Source: Tigriopus japonicus (Eukaryota; Arthropoda; Copepoda; Harpacticoida; Harpacticidae). From it: a stretch of DNA of 64,000 bases. The notes under the pieces are model-generated. The model saw nothing but the letters and a program-made list of their open reading frames with translations. It ran no database searches and was not told the origin of the DNA. Of the stretch, positions 9,831-20,500 are shown piece by piece; position 1 is the first letter of the stretch; every line of letters begins with the position of its first letter. Position numbers and translations under genes: made by a program. The DNA is taken from the NCBI GenBank assembly GCA_010645155.1, contig CM021317.1:11988658-12052657 (forward strand), given 5' to 3'.

Positions 9831-11400
9831 CAAATGCCACATTAGTCTGTGAAATCTTCGTAGCTGAATTTAGGGCTTCCCGAATTCATCGGAATTTCGA
9901 AAATCCAAATTGAAGATTAATCCGTCAAGATTAATCCGGATTGATTGAACAAAATGGATTAATTTCAAAATAATTGAAACTGAAGATCCAAGTTTTTGGT
10001 TGAGTGATTACGGCCATGATAATGATAAGTTATAGGGTAGATTTTTTATGTTGTTTGCATATTTTTCACTATCGCTACTAGGACAGGCCCTGTAAAAATG
10101 GTAAATCATAAAATTCTTATTTAGATTTAACATTTAAACGAAATTTGATTCAACAACGAGTTGTTGTTAGCAGATCCGGAAAACCCTTGTGTAGTGGGTT
10201 TATCAGGATTGAGGAAAATTTAGGGTTAAAATCATCAGTGATGCTCAAATATTACTTTTTAAGCCCTAAGTTTTGTAACAAGCTTCAAAGTAGTAAAAAT
10301 CTGAATTTCAGAAATCTCTTTTCTCAATCTTTAATATGTTTAATAAAGAATAATCTATTCGTCAAAAAAATTTGGGCACAGTTAACAGAAGCGTTTTGAA
10401 AAACATCAACAAAATTGTGAATTTGTGGACTAAATTCTAATTGATGACCCATTGGGAACAAATAATTTAAGACAAACCTACCATGCACCACATGAAATGC
10501 AAGGTGAAAATTCTACTTTTCAAAAGTATGAAAATATTATTCCAGAGGTAATGTGAAGCTAACCATTCTACTTAAGACTATACTTTAACTATAATCTTTA
10601 ATTTTAAGCTCTTTTAGGATAACTTTTGTAAAATACAACTGAAAAAACAACGTTAGTAACGGAAACATCACTGTTTTGGTTTTGTTTGATAATCTAACAC
10701 AAGCGTTATTAAGTTATTTGTTTTATTATCCATCTAACACAAGCGTACTAAGGGATTTATCCACTGTTAATGGTTTAATCGATCAATCTGTTAATCTAAA
10801 GAAACCTTATGGCCGACATTTTCGTGTTTTCCGCTTAATTGCTTCCACTTTCCTTTTTCTCCAGCCAATCCGGTTTGAGAATCAATTGGTTGTTGTTTTT
10901 TTACTAACGCAACAAGGAATGCGATTTCTTTTTATCAAATAAATCGTGAATATAATGTGTACAATTTACATTCATCCGGAAAGTAGCTCTTTCAAACAGT
11001 TACCGAAAGGCTAAAACAAGACTTGAACCAAATTTTGAGAAAAACAACCTAACTTGAACGGAGCAATTAAACCTTTGTCCTTTGTTTCTTTCTACGAGTA
11101 CAACTTTCGGGTGGCTTTTTATCTTGAGTTACATACAATTTTCAAACTCATTCTTTCATCAGTCGAGCAAGGAAACATTTCTAAAATCATGAAGAAAAAA
11201 TAGTCCATTTAGCCATTTGTGGTCAAAAAGAAAAAATGGATATGTTTCAAGTGTCTGAGGAATGGTCTACTTTTTTTGCAAATTCACCGAATCAAGAAGC
11301 CAAGGGAAATGCTTCAGCTTCTGGTTGGTTTACACAACTCTGAAACCAGAATTTCAACCACCCAATATTTTTAGCAATTTTGTTTCTGATGCCTATGGGG
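9831..11400. other. AT-rich intergenic region with one retrotransposon tail
   Basis: No gene recognised. Holds a short retroelement tail at 10075-10190 and a near-duplicate ATCTAACACAAGCGT motif at about 10690 and 10733. Otherwise low-complexity AT-rich sequence with only short frames. Confidence 0.45.
10075..10190 (-). mobile_element. Non-LTR retrotransposon 3' tail, minus strand
   Basis: On the minus strand it reads SANNNSLLNQISFK then a stop, parallel to SANSNSLLDQ at 9598-9830. A similar ...ATTTACC...TTTACAGGG... tail follows. A very short 5'-truncated insertion of a related subfamily. Confidence 0.5.
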
Positions 11401-12559
11401 CAGGGTGGGCATTTTTTGACATCGAGAGCATTTTGGACACCCTAGTGTCCAAAAGTCCAACAAACGTAAAAGAAAGTTGTACAAATCAGACGAAAAACCA
11501 GTTACACTACATAAGTAATTGAATTCTAAAGAATGCATGGTTGTGTACTTAAACAAAAATAGTTCTATTAATGGGAACATTACTTGGAGAAATAAACTTT
11601 GACATGATAACTTGTTAATAACTTGTTAAGAAAATAAATGTTTTGTTTATACAATATGGTAAAATGTGTGTAACTGTTCAAAATGTTTCAAGATTTACAT
11701 TTTATTTCCTCATCTGTAAACAAGAGTCTTGTCTTTTTTAAAAGTAAAACAACACTGCCTTAATTCTTTGGCAACAGCATTATAATACCCACATTGCAAT
11801 CTGATATCAGTTTGAGTGTGCTTTATTATAGTTAACATTTTTTGGACAGTCAGGTCAAACGACTTCTTGCCTCTTGGATGGGAAACACTTGCAACAATGA
11901 TAAACTTTGGAATACAAATCAAAATACTAAGTAACCTTCTCTTGTCACAAATCAAGACACAATTAGCTTTAAAATGTACTCGCATACTATGTTTAACATG
12001 AAGTGTGGTGTGAGCGTGTTATTAGTAGTCGTTTGTTCGTTCATTCCTTCAGTCGATCATTCTTTCCCACATTTTGGACGATGCTCGGTGGTCAAATGAA
12101 AAGAGTGGAAAGTTCAAATGTCCAGTTTGGCCTTCAAGTTATTGGCTCATTTAATGTAGTAAGTGTAAGTTTCTTATGCTGAATTGACTTATTCTTGCTT
12201 AGATTTCGTCAAGTGACGTTTATTTTGGAGAGAAAGTTTGTAGAATGTTATTCTAAAAATGTTTTTAACCATTATTTTTCGAATTACTATTTTTGGATAC
12301 TTTTGGACACTCCTATTTTTGGACAGCCTTATTTTTGGACACTTTTGGACACTCCTATTTTTGGACAGCCTTATTTTTGGACACTTTTGGACACTCCTAT
12401 TTTTGGACAGCCTTATTTTTGGACAGCCTTATTTTTGGACACTTTTGGACACTCCTATTTTTGGACAGCCTTATTTTTGGACAGCCTTATTTTTGGACAC
12501 TTTTGGACACCTTTTGGACAGGGGTGGACAAAATGTCCAAAAATCAAATGCCCACCCTG
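11401..12559. mobile_element. hAT-type non-autonomous element, 1159 bp, with internal minisatellite
   Basis: Both ends read inward as CAGGGTGGGCATTT, a perfect 14-bp terminal inverted repeat of hAT type. An exact 8-bp duplication CTATGGGG flanks it at 11393-11400 and 12560-12567. Just inside both ends lies the motif GGACA...TGTCCAAAA in direct and inverted form, and the same TTTTGGACA core is amplified into the minisatellite at 12290-12521. No transposase frame is present. The long overlapping frames across the array are repeat artefacts. Confidence 0.9.
12290..12521 (+). repeat. TTTTGGACA minisatellite, about 42-bp higher-order unit
   Basis: About 16 copies of the core TTTTGGACA(C/G). They are arranged as a 42-bp unit (CCTTATTTTTGGACAC, then TTTTGGACACT, then CCTATTTTTGGACAG), with extra 16-bp CCTTATTTTTGGACAG sub-units inserted in later units. 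All three plus-strand frames are open through it because the units lack stops. It lies at the right end of the hAT element. Confidence 0.92.
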
Positions 12560-12571
12560 CTATGGGGGGTG

Positions 12572-12720
12572 GGGGGATATTTTAATACCGTTACAAGGAA
12601 TGGGATTCCTTGTAAAGATAGTTAATGATTGATGAAGTTTATATAATCAACGTTAATACGAAATTTGATCTACCAATGAGTTACTGTTGGCCAAGAACCA
12701 CTGAATTTCATTGGATCCAG
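12572..12720 (-). mobile_element. Non-LTR retrotransposon 3' tail, minus strand
   Basis: On the minus strand it encodes LANSNSLVDQISY and a stop, followed by the CAAGGAATCCCATTCCTTGTA tail, parallel to the plus-strand copy at 9598-9830. It abuts the right target duplication of the hAT element at 11401-12559. Confidence 0.65.
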
Positions 12721-13344
12721 TGAATGATCTCGAAGGACCATGGTCAAATGGCCCAAAATCGATTTTTTTAAACCTTATTGAATTTTACAAAATTTACATT
12801 GAGGACTTACCAATATAACCTTTCCATAATTCAAAAGCCACAATTCGAAAAATTGTATTTGTAGTGTGTTTTCGGAAATATTATATATTATTTTGACATG
12901 CTATGACAAAACATAGAAGAATGAAGATCTTTTGTTTTATCTTGTGACATCAAACATCTACATCACTTGCTTTGGAATTTGAGTTTTCATTGACTCGGAA
13001 CGTTTTTTCGCTTTTTTGGGCCAAAAATGAACCGGTTGAACTCAAATAGCTCAACTGCTGAGCAACAAATTTTCAAGCAATTTTGATTCGAAAGGCATCT
13101 AAATCTGCTCTAAAAGTGTACTGACTAGATTTTCAAAAATTAATTTATTTCATAGTTTTTTAAGTATATAACTTTTAGTCTAGACCTGACTTTGAGAAAC
13201 TCAGAAAATCAAAGCTGTTCCTCTTGGTTTCCTGAGCCTCAAAGCTCAGTGCAAATCCTACCGAGAATGAAAGAACCAGCCCTTTTGTGGTAATTGCTTT
13301 ACCACAAAAGGGCGAGCTCATTCATTCTATGCTCTCTGCAGTAC
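12721..13344. other. Intergenic, no gene; contains a perfect hairpin
   Basis: AT-rich sequence. The only structure seen is the hairpin at 13279-13313, listed separately. Confidence 0.5.
13279..13313. repeat. Perfect 15-bp inverted repeat with 5-base loop
   Basis: GCCCTTTTGTGGTAA, loop TTGCT, TTACCACAAAAGGGC. All 15 pairs match. No terminator role is expected in an animal genome. It could be a relic of a small inverted-repeat element. Confidence 0.7.
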
Positions 13345-14245
13345 ATAAGTTTGAGAAGGCACAACTTTTCACTCCGTCATTCGATTAAGCTGAAAGTTGA
13401 AATACGACGTCTACTGAATACAAGCAAGGTCTGGTTTGCAGCAGGACGCAATTGAATCAATCCTTTTGGAATTCAAAATCCTCACCTTTAGCCTCCCACT
13501 CCAGCAATTTAGTGCTTATTGTGTTGGCAGCTGTACAATCCTTGAATATTGGGTTGGTCAGGCATAGTATTTAAAAATTTGTCCAATCCTGCCTTAAATG
13601 CTATTAGAGGATCAGCTCCTACATATTTCCGACGAAGATACATGGTCAACAAATTGAACAATGAAGGAGCCCAATAAAGAAGAGAGGAGGACTTCATTAC
13701 TCGAACTAGCCTCGATTCCCTTGGATTTGGGGGTGCTCTCAGAACGCACGTAAAACCTCTACGATCGCTACAACTTATCTCAAAGCCTGGGATAGAACAG
13801 AGCCCATGAAGCTCTTGAAAACACAGTATCAAATACCTTTCATACCTTCTCTGAGTATTGTACAACCCTAATTTCTGGAGTCTCTCCCAATACGAGAGCT
13901 CTCTCATTCCTGCGATGTTCCTAGTGAAACATCTTTGGACCTGCTTGACCTTTTGCAAACCTGCCGAACTCATTGGAGCCCAAATGGGTGAGGCATATTC
14001 AAGATGAGGCTGAACTATCGGCTTGTTCAGAGTTAGCATAGAAATCTAAGCTAGTTTCGCAACAACCTTGATTATTGTAACACTACCTTTGGACTTGAAA
14101 GTCCGATAGATTCAGCCACATGTTTGAAATGCCTTCCCCACTTTCAAGTGGATATGCTCATCAATCTTTCCATCATCTTGGATGACAACTCCTTAATTCC
14201 TCAGGGACGATACTTGTTCAATATCACGACCTCCATTGTCTTTGT
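13345..14245 (-). mobile_element. 5'-truncated non-LTR retrotransposon (CR1/Jockey-like), longest copy
   Basis: A minus-strand frame at 13509-14039 encodes the C-terminal reverse-transcriptase region: PIVQPHLEYASPIWAPM, KVKQVQRCFTRNIAGM, ELSYWERLQKLGLYNTQRRY and FKAGLDKFLNTMPDQPNIQG. Upstream, broken by stops, a DDGKIDEHIHLKVGKAFQTCG block can be read, as expected just before the LEYASP motif. The 3' flank (13345-13508) is the uninterrupted version of the repeat at 2046-3060. It is a dead copy, useful as the empty-site reference for the insertion at 2151-2968. Confidence 0.78.
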
Positions 14246-17200
14246 GTGGAACATCTAATTTTTACGTCCCATACGTCATTGTGCGGAAATAAAAATCAAA
14301 GGTTATGACGTTTGTCTTAAATGTCGTAATTGCTTTTGCCAATTCAAAAAAAGTTTTGAATTGGCTGTCTTTCAGGTCAAATCTTTAAGCGGGAGGCTTT
14401 TGGAATCACGACTTCATAAAAATTGTGATATAAAAAAAACCTTTGGTCTTAGTTGGTCGGCAAAATCAAATCTTTTTGCGTTTTTAGTTGTTTGAAACTT
14501 TATTATGCAATTTCTCACAAATATTTACATGTTGGCCACAGATAAAAATCTCGTTTTTTTTAATTTTAGGTAAATGTTTTCAAATGAAAAAGTTTTGGCT
14601 CAAAAATCGTCAATTTCAAATCCGGTCTCTACTGATGAGAGGTTTATCGGAAAAGAGCTTTGTTGATCGTTTTGATTTGTTGAAGTTCAAAATTCAAAAG
14701 GTTTTATTCCTCGCTTCTATTCATCACTCATCAGTACGAGCTTCAAAAAGGTGCGCAACCTTTTTTCGACCTCCAATGTCATTTGTGCATGTGACTAATT
14801 CATTGGGATTGGGGTATTTGAGAATTATCCAGTTGTCATATGTGTAGGTAGAAACTGAAATATCAAAAACAAGCAAATTATCTGTCTTGAAAAGAAGAAC
14901 ATACAACCGAACTCCTGTCTTTAAATACGATATGATAATTGAAAATTTATAACAAGGGAAAGAGCGAGTGTCTTCATTTCAAACATATGTTCATCTACAA
15001 AATCATTGAGCTCTTCGGCAATGCCCTTTTTCAATACCGGGTATCTCTTTTTTTGTACACTGAACACTCTTGAGAACCTCGTTGGTTTGACGGTATGTTT
15101 TACAACTCGTGTGAAGGATGACAGGATCCTGCCACGATCTAATTCAGTTTTTATGACCCATGGTCAGAGAAGATAGATGATCAAATTAAAATAAAAATAG
15201 CACGATTTCTATTGGCATTTCCAATTTCTATTTGAGATTCCTCTCAGCAGTAATCTATACAAAACCCAAATGTTTTTCCTCCATTCAGTTTTTGGGATAT
15301 TATAGGGGAGGGAAGCGACAAATCGTTGCTCTTCACTTTTTACTTTGATATTATTCAAACGAGTTCCACGTTGTACTGCAACACACCTTGATGAGGGCGT
15401 CCTGCCTTGAAGAATATTCTACAGAGACCGGATTTTTAATCGCGTTTCAACGCTTCCCTGTCTCATGAATCACATGTTGCTCAAGGGGAAGGAGGGGGGA
15501 GGGGGAATGGTGGGGGAAATCGACCTCCTTTTAATAAGCTTGAACCTCCCTACGTCGTTCATGTTACCAAGGGAGGAGGAGGCTGATCTGTGTTTTTAAA
15601 AGGCTGGCCATGAAACGCCATGAGAAGACGTTCCATAGTAGGTACGTACGTAAGTACATGAAACCCAGCTCGAAGGATCGTTCGTTTCCCCCTTACCCAC
15701 CTTCTCTCTCTGTATGAAATAGTACAGTTCATTTGAGGGTCGGCGAGTGAATGAGTGAGCAATAATGCCCCCAATACTCCATGAAAACAGTCTCACTAGT
15801 CACGACGACGAAGTCGTCATCGTCGTCGTCGACAACCGAGTAGTCGGACTCATGCTTGGCAAATGGAGATTTCTCTGCCGAGGTTTTGAGTGGAGTGTGC
15901 GCAAACTGATGTCCTCGGCCATGCCTCGTTCTCGTCCCCTTCCTTGTAGCATGAATATATGTACTAGTCCGGCTATTTCGACGACTTGGTGTTCCTGCTT
16001 GTCGTAGTCCGTGCCTCCGTTCTTTGGGAGCTCTCGTTCTGATGGTGTCAACCCGTGTTTGTAAGTGAAGTTCGGGAGTATGTCTTGGACAGAACTCGGA
16101 GTTGGAAGCGTCGGGTAGCTCTTCCTCAATTGTCCTACATCTAGCATTCTCGCTAAAAAAAGACTCGTCGGACGGGGACAAGCCATCCATCCATTTGTCC
16201 CACCGAGAACGTGGTGCGGACGTGGTCAAATCAACCAGGTGGTATCTGTTTTCGTTGGTGGCTTCACGTGTTGGTCGCGGGCCAAAAAGGAACCAAAATG
16301 CCACTGGCTGCTGTCCGGTTGGATCTCCGTGTGAGTGTCTTGTCCGAAAAAGGATAACAAATCACACCAGTGGTCGTCGAGCGTGTGCTGTCGTTGGTTG
16401 GTTTGGTTTGGTTTGGTTTGGTCGGTCGGTCAGTCAGTCAGTGAGTCAGTCGGTCGGTCGGTTAAAAAACACTGTCTTTTAACACGCTTTTTCGGTCCCA
16501 AAAAAATGCGGAGGAAGTGACTGGTGATGGCGGCGGTTGTTGTTGTCATCACCATCCTCCCATATGTGTGTATGTATTTCAATGCCCTGTGGATGGACTT
16601 GGTTAGTTAGTCGTCAGTGAATGTTAGCGTTCGGATCTACGGAGCATGTGTGCATGTTCGTTGTTTCCTCCTGACAGTCTGACGAAAACGCGAGGAAAGA
16701 GTTGGAAACACGGATGAGTGGCTGACTAAGGACCGGACTAACCGAGGACTTGGTGAATGTGGATGGATAGATAAATGGATGGATAGATGGACCTTCGCAT
16801 TTAGTCGAAATCAAGAAAAACCTTGAAAATTGTTTGCAAAACCAAATATCTAAACTCGGCCTGGAGGGCGAATCACTGCAAGATCGCTCTCGAGATAAGA
16901 AGAGACAGAAGTGTGTGTGCGTGTATGTGTGCAATTCACAAACAGTCCAAGAGGATACAACTACAGAGAGATACGACATTCTTCGCGGTACCATCATCAC
17001 CGCCACAACAACCAGAGTCATTCAAATTGGAATGCTCGTGCGCTTCAAGTCCAGTCCGTGTTGAAGCACATCGCCAATAGAGACAGACAAAATCATCGTG
17101 TTGGGAAAACGGAAGGTCAAATCGGAATTGAAACACGATTTCCAGCTCAAGATAATCGTCTCGCCTTTCAACATCGTCCTCATTCTCTTCTTCTTTTGCT

Positions 17201-17573
17201 TCCCCTCTCTCAAGTGAACGACCTTTGATATTCCGAGATCGGAATCGAGTTCATCGAACAAACAGCCTCCATAGGGAACAACAGGAAACAGCCTTTGAAC
17301 GTCGTGGCAAAACACTGAAGAGGTACTACAGTACAGAGCTAGTGAGAGTGATCAGCGACGCTCGCTCATCAATGAGAGAACCTTTTATCCAGTAACCACA
17401 AGAAAGATAAGCTGTAAGCTTAATCTTTGCTGAATTACTGTGTTTGATCAAGTGCTGACGACATGCGATAATTCAGTGATACGCTGACACGGGTGAAGAA
17501 GTGTTCTTCCATATTCAAAACATCATTCATTACCTTAGCCATATCCGACGTCAGACCGCCTCCAGTAGTGCAG
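14246..17573. other. Upstream region of PDE11, probable promoter and 5' exons
   Basis: 14.2-15.4 kb is AT-rich with nothing recognisable. 15.4-17.5 kb is more GC-rich and CpG-containing and holds a tetranucleotide repeat. It probably contains the promoter and untranslated or first coding exons of PDE11, because the PDE11 frame enters from an upstream exon at about 17574. Frames on both strands here (longest 191 codons, minus strand, 15729-16304) start at non-ATG codons, are low-complexity, and match nothing known to me. Confidence 0.4.
16395..16462. repeat. GGTTT / GGTC / AGTC microsatellite
   Basis: A run of GGTTT repeats passes into GGTC and AGTC tetranucleotides, within the GC-rich region upstream of PDE11. 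Confidence 0.8.
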
Positions 17574-20500
17574 CCTCAAATCGGTTCCAATCACCAGCAA
17601 GCTGGCCTCAAAACCCTCCTCGTCTCCCTTTCCTGTAGATGGTGGAAGTGATCCTCCGCCCCTACCTGGTCCTTCTGACATCTCATCCCAGGCCTCCCAA
17701 ACCGGTTCAAGGAAGCAACGTCCATCGCCACCGGTGTCGTGGCCCCGACGCCGGGGCACACGTGCGACATCCTCCTTTATCAACCAATTCGATCCCATCC
17801 AAGTGGGTGAAGAAATGGCTACTATTAGGCACGACGGGATAGGGTCCCAGTCCCAGGCATCGGTGGACACCGATGCCGGTGTGGGCTCAGCCTCGGCGTC
17901 CCTCACCTCGCTATTGGATTACAACCAAGATCATGCTCGCGTGGAGTCGTGGCTAGATGAGAATCCAGATTTTTTCCAAGATTACCTCATTCGAAAGGGT
18001 GGACGTCAAATGATTGATGCCTGGTTGGTGGCTCACGCTCTACCTCCTGGGATCACTACCTCTATCCACAATAATTACTCAAACTCTGAGACCAGCTCAT
18101 CAACGGACAATTCTCCGCACGAGGACGATAGGGATAGTCAAAATTCAACTCGGACGGTTTCATGTGGGTCCAAGGGATCTTCCTCAGGAAATGGAACGCC
18201 GGTCAGAAAGATCTCTGCCCATGAATTTGAGCGTGGAGGGTTAAGTAAGCCTCTCGTCATGACTATTGACGGCACCCATACGTTCCTAAGTCCTCCCAGT
18301 AGCTGCGAAGTTAGTGGGCAAATCCGAAAAAGAAGCCGACACGATGTTCAGGGATTAAATGAGACGGAATTAATCTTCGAGCTTGTAAAAGATATCTGCA
18401 ACGACCTGGATGTCAGACGTCTTTGCCATAAAATTCTACAAAATGTCGGGATCCTTACATATGCCGATAGGTAAGAATGACTTTCAATGTGTCGTGCTCA
18501 TCAGGAAACTGCCTACTTCGAGTTGGTTTTATGCGCCTTTATGTACTCTACTGTCTGACAAGGCCAAGCAAAGTTATCGATCGTTTGCCAGGTCATTTCA
18601 CTTCTTTTTTGCCTCGATCATGAATTGAATTGGCAGGGATTTAACAGAAGACATGCGCTGATTGGCTTCACACTTGAAAGATGTTCACTTTGTCCTTTCA
18701 CTCTCCCAACCAGCACATTTCATTTTAGCAGCAAAGTTGCTTTGCTAGTGATAAAAAGAATGCTCGTAGTGCGTTTGTGTGTTCCACACTATTTTCTGAA
18801 AACTAGATGGAAGAAGTTCTCAAGATAAGGCTGCAAAATGTCACACTCAACGCAAAGCATGTCGCCAAAACACTCGTGATTAGTTTCGAAATTTCGTTCA
18901 TCCTTAACGTCCTAATCTTACCTCTGGGATGAACGGACGGACGACTCAAATATGCCTCCCACTAGGAAGACCTAGGAGAGCTTTTAAAACGGAGCCCGGT
19001 TCACTAAACCGCTCATTATTATTGCGGTCGCACGTGGCATTGAATGAACGGCACTCTATTTCGTTGGTCAGTTGGCCTCCCTACATGATGTACATTTGAT
19101 AGTACTTAAAGGTTATGGCATGTCATAAACTTTGCATTAGCGTTTGATCACCTTGCGTCTACTTATTCACTTCAGTTTATGATGACTTATGAATGATGTT
19201 GCGATTGACGTCTTAATGTTGCAGGTGCTCCTTATTCTTGGTCCAAGGGGATGCCGACCAAGATTCACGTTATTTGGCGTCCAATTTGTTCGATGTCTCC
19301 TCCAATTCCACAGTGGAGGAGATGAATAAGAAGACTGAGATTCGAGTACCTTGGGGACAGGGTGTAGTTGGGTATGTGGCCCAATCTGGCATTCCACTGA
19401 ACATCCCCGATGTGTACAAAGATGAGCGTTTCAACCAAGATGTCGATAGAATGACCGGGTATAGAACCAAGTCCATGTTGTGCAACCCAATTAAGGACAC
19501 CAATGGGGACGTGATTGGTGTGGCTCAGGTCATTAACAAAGCCTTTGATGGCACTTTCAACCAAAATGACGAGGCCCTCTTTGACAAATATCTTCAATTC
19601 TGCGGGATAGGCCTCAGAAATGCCCAATTGTACGAGAGAAGTCAGCTGGAGGTGAAGAGAAATCAAGTGCTGCTAGATTTAGCGGGTGTGATCTTTCAAG
19701 AGCAAAGCACCATAGACACGCTCATATTCAGAATCCTGACACACATGATATCGCTGATTCGTTGTGAGCGCGCCATGTTGATGTTGGTCCATGATAATTC
19801 CCATCGGACGTTTTCTCGGGTGTTTGATCTCGAAGCCAGTGATATGGACAATGAGGACATTAAGGTGCCTTTTGAGGGACGATTTCCCATCAATGCCGGC
19901 ATCACGGGTTTTGTGGCTGCCACGGGTAATACGGTGAACATTGTGGATGCCTACCACGACAAACGCTTCGATCAAGCTGTGGATGCCAATTCGAAATTCA
20001 AGCATAAAACCATCCTGTGCATGCCGATTTCGCACATCGGCACAACTCGAAAAGTCTTAGGCGTGTTCCAGTTGGTCAATAAATTTGATGACCTGCCCTT
20101 CACTAAGAATGACGAGAATTTTGTCGAGGCCTTTGCCATCTTCTGTGGAATGGGCATCAATAATGTACGCATGTACGAAAAGGCTGTGGTGGCCATGGCC
20201 AAACAACAAGTGACTCTGGAAGTGTTGAGTTATCACGCCTCCGCCCCTTTGGAAGATGGCATCCGTCTAGCCAGACAAAAGATTCCCTCAACAGCAGCAC
20301 TGAAATTGAACTCCTTTAGTTTCGACGATTTTAGTTTGGAGGACGATGAAACGCTCCAGGTAAGCCAAAAACCAGCTGATACCCGCGATATACTTTTTTT
20401 TTGGCTAATGGTTATGTCATGTTGGTTTTATCAACTACTCTTGGATGCCTACGTGTGCTTTGTAACGTGCATGGGTGAACGCGTGTGGACCCACAGTTTT

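Noticed and set aside
12195..12632. Overlapping repetitive plus-strand frames of 108-145 codons (…FWTLLDTPIFGQ…)
   Set aside because: They are translations of the TTTTGGACA minisatellite in three frames, inside a transposon. Openness reflects unit composition, not coding.
12259..14560. CRISPR-like array or bacterial insertion sequence
   Set aside because: Repeats lack unique spacers of constant size, and all surrounding genes are animal genes with introns.
15729..16304. Minus-strand 191-codon frame
   Set aside because: Starts at GTG, is low-complexity with an Asp run, has no recognisable domain, and lies in a GC-rich promoter-like region where long chance frames are expected.
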